The position numbers were made by a program, and so were the translations under genes. Below, piece after piece: positions 1-6,257 of a DNA stretch of 21,767 nucleotides. Source of the stretch: CAZRXG01 sp964603985. Its GTDB lineage: Bacteria > Chloroflexota > Anaerolineae > Aggregatilineales > UBA3940. Numbering within the stretch: the stretch's first letter is position 1; each line of letters starts with the position of its first letter. The stretch spans positions 1 through 21,767 of the forward strand of contig CAZRXG010000056.1 of NCBI GenBank assembly GCA_964603985.1, written 5' to 3'. The notes under the pieces are model-generated. The model did not search any database, was not told the DNA's origin, and saw nothing but the letters and a program-made list of their open reading frames with translations.

Positions 1-2
1 CC

Positions 3-64
3 CGCCGACCTCTGGTCGGCGACCCCTCTCCCGGACGCGCTCTCCGAGCGCTGGGCGAGGGGGG
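3..64. repeat. Palindromic dispersed element, copy 1 (left edge)
   Basis: Three nested hairpins are visible. An 8-bp perfect stem pairs 3-10 with 14-21 (core GACC-TCT-GGTC). A near-perfect 10-bp stem pairs CCCCTCTCCC at 23-32 with GGGCGAGGGG at 53-62. Inside it is a 6-bp stem pairing GCGCTC at 37-42 with GAGCGC at 46-51. The order of a GACC/GGTC hairpin followed by a CCCTCTCCC palindrome is also seen near 6073-6118. The copy may continue beyond the left window edge. It looks like a mobile or REP-like intergenic repeat, not a gene. Confidence 0.5.
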
Positions 65-206
65 ACTGTCTGGCTGGAGGCTCGCGCGGGGGTGGTCAGC
101 CGCCAACTTGCGATGGGTGGCTTGTGGCTGGCTGCGCCACCACTGACTGGTTGAGACTGTCAACGAATGCTTAGGGAGTGGTATTAGAGAAGTTGAGTAG
201 TGCAAC

Positions 207-884
207 TCATTCGAGGATTATCAGCAAATCCTTTTCTCTATCAATGGCAGCCTGTAACATATCAGTAGCGTCAGCATACGCGTTCTCTAGAATAACAGTG
301 GGTTCTTGAGAGGGGGCACCAGCATACTTCGGCAAACCACGCTTCTGTATCAATTCAATGGAAACACCTGATGAGGGTGAGAAATAGTCTTGACTGGATT
401 GCAGTCTGGTTCGCAATCGCTTCACATCGTCAAGAGAGAGGTATCCGTCCCACGCATAGCTAATAAACGCCCTTGTGAATAACTCATTGCCATAGGCTTG
501 TAAGAGGACACACAACCTCTTTCCGAAGAACAATTCCTTGACTTCCTCATCAGACCATCCTGCAACTGGCAAGATTGCTTCAAGAACATAGTAGCTTTTC
601 TTATTGCGGTTGAGATTCAGTGCAGGGGCCGGCTCCAATACTGAAGCCAATACAATAAGAAACCACAGGCCCGGTTCCGGGTCTGGATCTTCTGGGTCTT
701 CCAGCCAATATTCTCCATAGTGCATGCGGTCTAAGATTTTCAATAGGGTTTCACTCGCATTGTTGACAACTTCTACTGCTTTAGCGAGGAGGATATCCTC
801 CTGCAAAACACCATCTTTGACAATCAGAGCTTCTAAATCCGCGAGAAACCCGTACCCATCGAACGTATAAACGGTTTGATACAT
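207..884 (-). CDS. Hypothetical protein, 225 aa
   Basis: I do not recognise this family. The product is a soluble, acidic protein with no signal peptide and no clear membrane segment. A short hydrophobic stretch (WFLIVLASVLEPAPAL, about residues 74-89) is more likely a buried helix. The ATG at 884 is preceded by a modest GAGGTAAG-type ribosome site. Base composition is visibly less GC-rich than the genes right of 3600, as for the two other minus-strand genes at this end, which suggests an accessory island. No conserved catalytic motif could be picked out by eye. The neighbours, a small lipoprotein and a pentapeptide lipoprotein, are separated by large gaps, so no operon or function is implied. 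Confidence 0.6.
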   Translation of the reverse strand: MYQTVYTFDGYGFLADLEALIVKDGVLQEDILLAKAVEVVNNASETLLKILDRMHYGEYWLEDPEDPDPEPGLWFLIVLASVLEPAPALNLNRNKKSYYVLEAILPVAGWSDEEVKELFFGKRLCVLLQAYGNELFTRAFISYAWDGYLSLDDVKRLRTRLQSSQDYFSPSSGVSIELIQKRGLPKYAGAPSQEPTVILENAYADATDMLQAAIDREKDLLIILE

Positions 885-1206
885 TGCTACGTCTTACCTC
901 GCGTCCTAGTTCGGCAGGGCTAGCACATGAAGATGCCGGATCTCAACAGCCGGTTTTCTTAGAGGCTGTTATGAACTTTTTGCCCCAATTCATCCCCAAC
1001 GTATGAGGGATTTCGCATTGTGGGCACCAAATATGACTTCCCAATCGTCAAACGGCAGGCATCACGGTGCCATTTTGGCGTCCGGGACGCCGTCCCCAGC
1101 CCGAACGGTGCCCTCCCGACCGGCAAAAAGACACTCCCGCGTGGCGCGTTGAGCCCGTCCTCCGGCAGAGCGACGCCAGCAGGAGCCTTGACCGTAGCCC
1201 GGATAC
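885..1206. other. Gene-free stretch; possible degenerate repeat or IS relic
   Basis: No convincing gene is present here: overlapping open frames exist on both strands, but none has a ribosome site or a recognisable product. Visible structures are an inverted repeat AACAGCC (945-951) / GGCTGTT (964-970) with a 12-nt spacer, and a 6-bp hairpin pairing 1077-1082 with 1086-1091. The segment beginning GAGGCTGTTATGAAC at about 962 resembles the ends of some insertion sequences, but no matching opposite end was found inside the window. The transition to more GC-rich sequence near 1075 also fits a composite origin. Low confidence. Confidence 0.25.
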
Positions 1207-1722
1207 TTATTCCAATCCGAGAGTATCGCTGACTCTGCTCCACATGGCGTAGGCTGACTCCACGGGCTTATTTGGGTGGTCATACGAGGTTCCAGAGAGA
1301 ACAAACAAGTTGCGATAGCGCATCGTGATAAAAGCTAATTCTGAGGTGTTATCGAAGGCCATATTGATCTCATCCGCTTTGATGATACGGAAGTCTTCAT
1401 TCTTCTTGAGAGAAAAGCCTCCGAATTCTTTGAAGTACTCTTTTGCGCTTGAAATATCATCAAATAGAATAATCTGGCACACTTGGTATGGCCCATCAAC
1501 CATCTCTGTGTAGTAAGAATAGTGTGTCTCTACTCCAGCAACATCCTCTATGGGTCCGTCAAGCCGCTGTGAAATCACCGGGATCTCGACACCTATACAT
1601 GCATCTGCGGCAACTGCCTGCATGTCACTCAGTGTCATGCTGACCGGTTCTTGTGTACAGGCTGTCATCAGGAACAGGAAGATGATAAACAGGGAGGCCA
1701 GAAAAAGAGTTCGCCGGTTCAT
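1207..1722 (-). CDS. Small predicted lipoprotein, 171 aa
   Basis: The N-terminus is a lipoprotein signal peptide: MNRR, then a hydrophobic run and the lipobox LMTAC with the lipidated Cys at residue 22. The ATG at 1722 has an AAGGAG ribosome site about 8 nt upstream, which supports the start. The mature part of about 150 residues is mixed alpha/beta in character, with two further cysteines (in DACIG and YQVCQ) that could form a disulfide. I cannot assign a family. It is expected to be anchored on the outer face of the cytoplasmic membrane. It stands alone: the next minus-strand gene upstream starts at 2948 and ends at 1992, leaving 269 nt that contain a hairpin. Confidence 0.75.
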   Translation of the reverse strand: MNRRTLFLASLFIIFLFLMTACTQEPVSMTLSDMQAVAADACIGVEIPVISQRLDGPIEDVAGVETHYSYYTEMVDGPYQVCQIILFDDISSAKEYFKEFGGFSLKKNEDFRIIKADEINMAFDNTSELAFITMRYRNLFVLSGTSYDHPNKPVESAYAMWSRVSDTLGLE

Positions 1723-1936
1723 TTTTAGTTCTCCTTATGTCAGGCAGGGCTTCACGGCCAGGCCCCACTCATTTGAGGAAACCATCTGCGCCTTCGTCAT
1801 CGCGCTGTTGCCAGGTGGGTTCATTTATGAGGTGTTTTTCCCTTCACTTTCAACCACGTTGATCCTATGCAATACCCTCGCCAATTAAGGCGAACACAAG
1901 CAAGGTTCGACCTGTCCTGAACGGGTTGTTTTCCCA

Positions 1937-1968
1937 GGGAGTGCCGTGAGGCGGTACCGGCATCTCCC
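1937..1968 (-). terminator. Possible terminator hairpin after the pentapeptide lipoprotein gene
   Basis: GGGAGTGCCG (1937-1946) pairs with CGGCATCTCCC (1958-1968) with one bulged base. On the minus strand it lies about 24 nt past the stop codon at 1992. There is no clear U-tract after it, so it may be a weak terminator or simply mRNA 3' structure. Confidence 0.35.
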
Positions 1969-1991
1969 TTATAGACCGCACATACAGGCGA

Positions 1992-2948
1992 TCAAGGTCC
2001 AACGAAATCGGCCAGCCACACTTTGACCTCCGGGAAACTCACCTCGCTGCCTGAAAGCACTTTCCCGCCAGAGGCCATCGTGGCATATTGTTCGCCGGTG
2101 AACATGTCAAGGGAAGCCGGGCAGGACTCCGGCAGGCCGCCTGATAGCGTGGTGCTGTCCACAGTCACGCCCGTACGCGCTTCGACCAATGTAACAGTGA
2201 GCTTGTATTGAACGCGATCCATTGTGAACTCGGTCAAAATGCCCCCGTCATCGACGGCCTCGTACTGGCAGCTCCCCAGGACTACAAGCTCCAGGTCGAT
2301 GCAGCCAACCAGATCAACAGAATCCAGAGCGTTTGTCTGCCATTGCTCAGGTAAGTCGAAGTTCCAGTCGTGAAGTGTTTTAGACAGGAGAGAAATCAGC
2401 ACCACCGAATGCGGACCTGCCTTACCATCATAGGCCGCGGCTTGTGGGACACCCTGGCCTTCACAAACTTGGGCCAGCACAGCCAGGTCATCCCAGTCTG
2501 AGCTTGCCGCGTTGGCAATTATGTTGTATGTCAGGCCTGTCACACCGGTGAATGTCGCCCCGTCAAGGGTAGCATTCCACGTACTGGCCTCGGTGATGTC
2601 CGCGCCGCTCAAGTCGGCCCCGGTCAGGTCGGCATCGGTCAGCCTGGCATGATCTAAGTTTGCTCCCGAGAGATTGGCCCCTCGTAAGTTAGCGCCGCTG
2701 AGATCGGCGCTGTGCAGATCTGCATCTGAGAGGTTGGCGTCAGACAGGTTGGTATCCTCCAGATCGGCAGAAGAAAGATCGGCACCGCTCAGATCACGCC
2801 CACTGAGGTCTTTCCCGTGTAAGTCTTTATCGTGTAGATCGGCACCCGGTCTGATACGTGGGCCGCACGCTCCGAGCAGCATGGTTAATAGGAGAATCAT
2901 CAGGTGCCGGTATCTTACGATACGGTGGGGTTTTGCTGTGAGCAACAT
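1992..2948 (-). CDS. Pentapeptide-repeat lipoprotein with a C-terminal extracytoplasmic domain, 318 aa
   Basis: The start chosen is the ATG at 2948. It has GAGGAGGG 8 nt upstream and places a signal peptide with lipobox LLGAC (Cys28) at the N-terminus. The frame opens further upstream, to 3038, but that part lacks a ribosome site. Residues about 35-120 are a run of roughly 17 pentapeptide units of the A(D/N)LSG type, expected to fold as a right-handed quadrilateral beta-helix. Residues about 125-318 form a separate domain with several cysteines (VCEG, VGCID, GSCQY, ESCPA), probably disulfide-bonded outside the membrane. I do not recognise this domain. The function is unknown. Pentapeptide helices usually serve as rigid scaffolds or protein-binding surfaces, and here the helix would act as a stalk between the lipid anchor and the C-terminal domain. 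The divergent neighbour folE has its own promoter. Confidence 0.8.
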   Translation of the reverse strand: MLLTAKPHRIVRYRHLMILLLTMLLGACGPRIRPGADLHDKDLHGKDLSGRDLSGADLSSADLEDTNLSDANLSDADLHSADLSGANLRGANLSGANLDHARLTDADLTGADLSGADITEASTWNATLDGATFTGVTGLTYNIIANAASSDWDDLAVLAQVCEGQGVPQAAAYDGKAGPHSVVLISLLSKTLHDWNFDLPEQWQTNALDSVDLVGCIDLELVVLGSCQYEAVDDGGILTEFTMDRVQYKLTVTLVEARTGVTVDSTTLSGGLPESCPASLDMFTGEQYATMASGGKVLSGSEVSFPEVKVWLADFVGP

Positions 2949-3005
2949 TGTATCTACCCTCCTCATTAACGCGATACAGATAGGAATTACGTAGCTGAGT
3001 ACGTT

Positions 3006-3029
3006 GACAAGGGGCTCAAGCCCCTTGTC
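3006..3029. repeat. Perfect 11-bp palindrome
   Basis: GACAAGGGGCT (3006-3016) is followed by CA and then its exact complement AGCCCCTTGTC (3019-3029). It sits 58 nt upstream of the start of the minus-strand pentapeptide lipoprotein gene. Neither strand has a T-tract, so it is not a typical intrinsic terminator. It could be an operator, a REP-like element or the foot of a leader structure. Confidence 0.5.
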
Positions 3030-3038
3030 CGGACGCAA

Positions 3039-3406
3039 GATCGGTTTGAACTGCGTAACTCTTAACAGAGCTGCCTAAATGATTATGAAGGGGGGCATGA
3101 GTAGGGGAGGAGCACAAGTACCTGGGCGAAATTGTGGATAGGTGAGGAGTTTTGGGGAGGATTGGAGGGTGTATTGGTTTCCTCACCCACACAACACTAT
3201 AGGGCAAAACCACTAAAATGTCTATAACCCGGACGGGCGCATCCGTCGTTTGGGGCACTCAGGTTGGGGCTGCACATGTTGAGTGTGAAAATGATGTGCT
3301 CTGCCCCAGGATACGAATGCGGCTGGGCGGGTCATCACGCGCGGCGCTGCTTTCCCACGATCAACCGCCGCACCCGGCGGGGCAGCCGATATTTACGTAA
3401 TTCTAA
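3039..3406. other. Gene-free stretch between divergent genes
   Basis: No gene is supported. The part from 3085 to 3185 is purine-rich on the + strand, with many GGGG and GAGG runs. A 6-bp hairpin pairs CCGCCG (3365-3370) with CGGCGG (3375-3380), shortly before the folE promoter. Short frames here lack ribosome sites and recognisable products. Confidence 0.4.
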
Positions 3407-3435
3407 TTGGACAAAACCTGTACACATGGTATAAT
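3407..3435 (+). promoter_or_regulatory. Sigma70-type promoter of folE
   Basis: The -35 box TTGGAC (3407-3412) and the consensus -10 box TATAAT (3430-3435) are separated by 17 nt. This predicts transcription starting near 3442 and a leader of about 160 nt before the folE ATG. It is the best promoter match in the window. Confidence 0.75.
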
Positions 3436-3470
3436 TGACAAAGCTGTGAGTGGACAGAGAGAGGAATGGG

Positions 3471-3576
3471 GGCGGTGCAGATAAACCGCCGGGAGTCAGG
3501 TCGACGCCGGTAAGATACCCCGCCGCCGCAACGTCGATGTGATGTGCGTGGGAAGGTGGAGTGAGCGCCGCCCACG
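3471..3576 (+). promoter_or_regulatory. Structured 5' leader of folE; candidate riboswitch or attenuator
   Basis: Three consecutive stem-loops lie between the promoter and the ribosome site. Stem 1 pairs GGCGGT (3471-3476) with ACCGCC (3485-3490). Stem 2 pairs TCGACG (3501-3506) with CGTCGA (3532-3537) and encloses a small GGTA/TACC hairpin at 3509-3519. Stem 3 pairs CGTGGG (3547-3552) with CCCACG (3571-3576), with an inner GGTG/CGCC helix. The ribosome site GAGGAAAGAGG follows at 3591. I could not match it to the THF, ZTP, Moco or cobalamin riboswitch consensus. A role in sensing a pterin or folate product is inference from position only. Confidence 0.4.
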
Positions 3577-3604
3577 ATAAAAAACAACGTGAGGAAAGAG
3601 GATT

Positions 3605-4270
3605 ATGTCTGTTACAAAAGCAAACGGTAATGGGTATCACGAGAACCGGGACCTGCTGGTAAAAACAGTCGAACATACCCATGAACACACCGACCTGGTG
3701 CTGGTCGATCCGAGGGATGTTATCGAAGAGTCGGTGCGGCAGATTCTGATCAGCGTGGGCGAAGATCCCGACCGTGACGGCCTGCTGCGCACGCCTCATC
3801 GCGTTGCCAAGATGTACGGCGAGCTGCTGGAAGGCTACGACAAAGACCTGGAGACGGTCATTAACGGCGCGCTGTTTGATGTGGAGTACGGTGAGGGTGA
3901 GATGGTCGTCGTGGCCGACATTGAGTACCAGTCGATGTGCGAGCACCACATGCTGCCCTTTGTGGGCAAGGCCCACGTGGCCTACATCCCGCGCGACAAG
4001 GTCGTCGGGCTGAGCAAGATCCCGCGCATCGTGGACATGTTCGCCCGCCGCCTCCAGATCCAGGAGCGCATGACCAATGAGATCGCGGATGCCATTGAGG
4101 AGGCGCTTGACCCCATCGGCGTGATCGTGGTGGTTGAGGGGCAGCATAGCTGCGCGGCGCTGCGCGGTGTCAAGAAGCATGGTGTCAACATGGTCACGGC
4201 GGCCAAGCGGGGTGAGTTCCGCACCAACCGTGACATGCGCGACGAGTTCTACCGGATGATCGGCAAGTAG
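3605..4270 (+). CDS. folE: GTP cyclohydrolase I (FolE), 221 aa
   Basis: This enzyme converts GTP to 7,8-dihydroneopterin triphosphate and formate, the first step of folate and other pterin synthesis, as a cytosolic homodecamer. The zinc and catalytic residues are intact: Cys112-Glu-His114-His115 (CEHH), and His181-Ser-Cys183 in HSCAALRG, corresponding to E. coli C110, H112, H113 and C181. The conserved RTPxRVAKMY segment is at 62-71. The N-terminal 35 residues are variable and His-rich. Length is normal for the bacterial type IA enzyme. The ATG is preceded by GAGGAAAGAGG. Expression probably starts at the TATAAT promoter upstream and passes through a structured leader. A likely terminator follows, yet the next gene encodes a pteridine-reductase-like SDR, which fits a pterin role. 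Confidence 0.97.
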   Translation: MSVTKANGNGYHENRDLLVKTVEHTHEHTDLVLVDPRDVIEESVRQILISVGEDPDRDGLLRTPHRVAKMYGELLEGYDKDLETVINGALFDVEYGEGEMVVVADIEYQSMCEHHMLPFVGKAHVAYIPRDKVVGLSKIPRIVDMFARRLQIQERMTNEIADAIEEALDPIGVIVVVEGQHSCAALRGVKKHGVNMVTAAKRGEFRTNRDMRDEFYRMIGK

Positions 4271-4301
4271 TTGCCGACCGGGCAATCATACAGTGTGGTG
4301 G

Positions 4302-4322
4302 GGGCGGGCCTCAGGCTCGCCC
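4302..4322 (+). terminator. Probable intrinsic terminator after folE
   Basis: GGGCG (4302-4306), a G, GCC, loop TCA, GGC, a T and CGCCC (4318-4322) form a 9-bp stem with one G.T pair. It is followed by TTATTGCTTT, a weak T-rich tract. Confidence 0.55.
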
Positions 4323-4359
4323 TTATTGCTTTGGAAAAGAATGTGCTAGGATTAAGAGC

Positions 4360-5127
4360 ATGGACCTGCAAGACAAAGTGGCGCTGGTGACGGGCGCGGC
4401 GAGGCGCGTCGGGAAGGCGATTGCGATTGCGTTGGCGCAGGAGGGCGCGCACCTGATCGTGCATTACGGGCGGTCGGAGGATGAGGCCCGGCAGACCGCT
4501 GAGGAGATCGCGGGGCTGGGCGTCGAGGCGTTCCCTGTGCAGGCCGACCTGGGCGACCCCGACCAGATCGCGGCGCTGTTCGAGGTGGTCGGGGAGCGCT
4601 TCGGGCGGTTGGACGTGGTGGTCAACAGTGCGGCCAGCTTTGAGAAGCGGGACTTTGACGCGATCACACTCGATGATTGGGAGCGCGTGTTGGCGGTCAA
4701 CCTGCGCGCGCCGTTCCTGTGCATGCAGCACGCGGCCCGGTTGATGCGCGTGGTGGATCGTCCCGCCGGGCAACCGGCGCTGATCGCCAACATCGTCGAC
4801 TTGAGCGGCGTGTATCCCTGGCGAGGGTACGCCCATCATGGGGTGAGCAAGGCGGGGCTGCTGCACCTGACGCGGATCGCGGCGCGTGAGCTGGCCCCTG
4901 GCATCCGCGTCAATGCCATCGCGCCGGGGCCGATCCTGCCGCCGCCCGGCATGGACCCGGATGGTGAGGCGTGGCGGCGCATCGGGGGGAGCGTGCCGCT
5001 GGCCCGGCCCGGCGACCCGGCGCAGATCGGGCAGACGGTGGTGTACCTGGCGGCCAACGATTACGTCACAGGGACGCTGGTCAACGTTGATGGGGGCGAG
5101 CACCTGCTCGGCCCGGCCAATCATTGA
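4360..5127 (+). CDS. SDR-family oxidoreductase, pteridine-reductase-like, 255 aa
   Basis: This is a classical short-chain dehydrogenase fold. The cofactor motif TGAARRVGKA (11-20) has arginines typical of NADPH-dependent members, and NSAA replaces the usual NNAG. The C-terminal VNAIAPGPILPP and VTGTLVNVDGGEHL segments are family hallmarks. The sequence NIVD places Asp147 where PTR1 pteridine reductases have their catalytic Asp and most SDRs have Ser. Thirteen residues later, where Tyr of YxxxK is expected, there is His160 (HGVSK, with Lys164 in place); a Tyr is found three residues earlier, at 157. With folE immediately upstream, a role in reducing dihydropterins (FolM/PTR1-like) is the best guess. 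Activity is uncertain because of the missing Tyr. A TAGGAT box 7 nt before the ATG suggests a near-leaderless transcript. Confidence 0.85.
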   Translation: MDLQDKVALVTGAARRVGKAIAIALAQEGAHLIVHYGRSEDEARQTAEEIAGLGVEAFPVQADLGDPDQIAALFEVVGERFGRLDVVVNSAASFEKRDFDAITLDDWERVLAVNLRAPFLCMQHAARLMRVVDRPAGQPALIANIVDLSGVYPWRGYAHHGVSKAGLLHLTRIAARELAPGIRVNAIAPGPILPPPGMDPDGEAWRRIGGSVPLARPGDPAQIGQTVVYLAANDYVTGTLVNVDGGEHLLGPANH

Positions 5128-5172
5128 GCAGGCGACCGGGGAAGTGTCCCCTTTCAACAAAGGAGTAAGCGG

Positions 5173-5925
5173 ATGTCCGACTCTACCGGAAGACGGCGGG
5201 GGCTCATCATGCTCGGCGTGGTGGTGGCAAGCGCCGTCATCGCGGTTGTCGTGCTGGCATTGGTGGGGCCGGTCACGGCCAGTGATGGGAGGGTGCGCGC
5301 CCGGTTGGGTGAGCATGATCAGGAGGTGCAGTGGTTGGGCTGGTCGCCGGATGGCAGCGCGCTCGCTGTCGAGTTGGACGATGGCACGCTGGTGGCGTGG
5401 GACACGCGCAGTGGGGAGCGCGTCCCTATGACGGAGGAGGAGCGGTCGGTGCTTCTGGGCGGGTACAATGAGGCGCTCAGCCCGGATGGGCGCGTGCGGG
5501 CCACTTACGCGGGCACGTGGCTCAGCGAGGATTACACGGTGCGGCTGGTGGATGCCGAAACGGGGGATGAACTGGCCGTCCTGGAAGGGCACAGTGAGCC
5601 GGTGATGCACGTGGCGTGGTCGCCGGATGGGGCGTACATCGCGGGTGGGACGAATTGGATGGCGGGTGCGGCGATTGTGTGGGACGCCCGCACAGGTGAG
5701 CAACTGGGCACGCTGGGATGGGTGCTGGTGCAGGGGATGGCGTTCAGCCCTGATGGCTCGTTGCTGGCGGTTGTGGATCACGGTGGGGACGTGCTGCTGT
5801 GGGAGTGGGGGGCGCGTGGGCTGGGGAACCTGCCTTTGCCGGCGCTCGTGATCGTGGCGGCGGTCGTGCTGAACGGCCTGGTGGCGTTGGTGCTGTTTGG
5901 GCCGCGCAGGCGTGGTGACGGGTAG
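5173..5925 (+). CDS. Membrane-anchored WD40/PD40-like beta-propeller protein, 250 aa
   Basis: A hydrophobic segment at about 11-33 follows a short Arg-rich N-terminus. A second transmembrane segment at about 222-243 is followed by a basic tail (GPRRRGDG). Between them are repeats with the signature SPDG at 58, 103, 150 and 192, paired with VAWD and IVWD strand ends, typical of WD40/TolB-like propeller blades. Four blades are too few for a closed seven-bladed propeller, so it is either a small domain or needs partners. The propeller should lie outside the membrane. An AGGAG site 7 nt before the ATG fixes the start. It follows the SDR gene by 45 nt and may be co-transcribed. The substrate or partner is unknown. 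Confidence 0.8.
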   Translation: MSDSTGRRRGLIMLGVVVASAVIAVVVLALVGPVTASDGRVRARLGEHDQEVQWLGWSPDGSALAVELDDGTLVAWDTRSGERVPMTEEERSVLLGGYNEALSPDGRVRATYAGTWLSEDYTVRLVDAETGDELAVLEGHSEPVMHVAWSPDGAYIAGGTNWMAGAAIVWDARTGEQLGTLGWVLVQGMAFSPDGSLLAVVDHGGDVLLWEWGARGLGNLPLPALVIVAAVVLNGLVALVLFGPRRRGDG

Positions 5926-6257
5926 GCCCCCGGCACGCCGAAAGAGGGTATACTCACCGGACGGCGTTTGGCCCGCGTATGGGGATTTGCAAAATAATAA
6001 GGTAACTTTCACTTGTGCTCTGCGACGCTGGTCGTTGGCACGTTGTTGCTCAGGCCCTCACCCGCCTTCGCCCGACCTGCGGTCGCGCTCAGTCTGCCCT
6101 CTCCCTGAGGGAGAGGGCGGATCGAGGACGGCTAGGCCGTCCGAGATGGGTGAGGTCAGTGTCGCAATCCACACGATCCAGGTAAACAGAGCACCCGTAT
6201 CGTTACCCCATTAAATTGTAAAGGTGCGTCTTTGGGGTGATCGGGCGAGGCGGCAAA
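5926..6257. other. Intergenic stretch holding a cloverleaf repeat
   Basis: Apart from the palindromic element at 6056-6155, the stretch has a TATACT box near 5949 with no good -35 partner, and a short AT-rich patch at 5987-6010. A local AT-rich segment (TTAAATTGTAAAGG) just before the nuclease gene may carry its promoter. No gene is supported here. Confidence 0.4.
6056..6155. repeat. Palindromic dispersed element, copy 2, cloverleaf-like
   Basis: An outer 8-bp stem pairs CCTCACCC (6056-6063) with GGGTGAGG (6148-6155). Inside are three perfect hairpins: CGACC/GGTCG (6073-6085, loop TGC), an 11-bp arm pair GCCCTCTCCCT/AGGGAGAGGGC (6096-6118, one central base), and GACGGC/GCCGTC (6127-6141, loop TAG). 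The whole could fold as a four-way junction. It shares the GACC-GGTC hairpin plus CCCTCTCCC layout with the left-edge copy. It is not a tRNA: no anticodon arm or TPsiC consensus is present. Confidence 0.65.

Noticed and set aside
1020..1232. Small gene on the + strand between the first two minus-strand genes
   Set aside because: No ribosome site, overlapping open frames on both strands, and no recognisable protein. More likely repeat-derived.
2949..3038. Longer start for the pentapeptide lipoprotein
   Set aside because: It would bury the signal peptide behind 30 residues and run through the palindrome. ATG 2948 has an excellent ribosome site.
3471..3576. Cobalamin riboswitch before folE
   Set aside because: Short pieces recall its conserved boxes (AGTCAGG, CCGCAAC, GGGAAGG), but they are in the wrong order and the B12 box is not complete.
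4249..6012. 587-aa minus-strand open frame opposite the SDR and WD40 genes
   Set aside because: It is rich in Arg, His, Pro and Gln, without motifs or a ribosome site: a GC-rich shadow of clear + strand genes.
6056..6155. tRNA or tRNA-like gene
   Set aside because: The cloverleaf outline is present, but there is no anticodon loop, no TPsiC or D-loop consensus, the arms are of wrong size, and the central arm is a near-loopless 11-bp palindrome.
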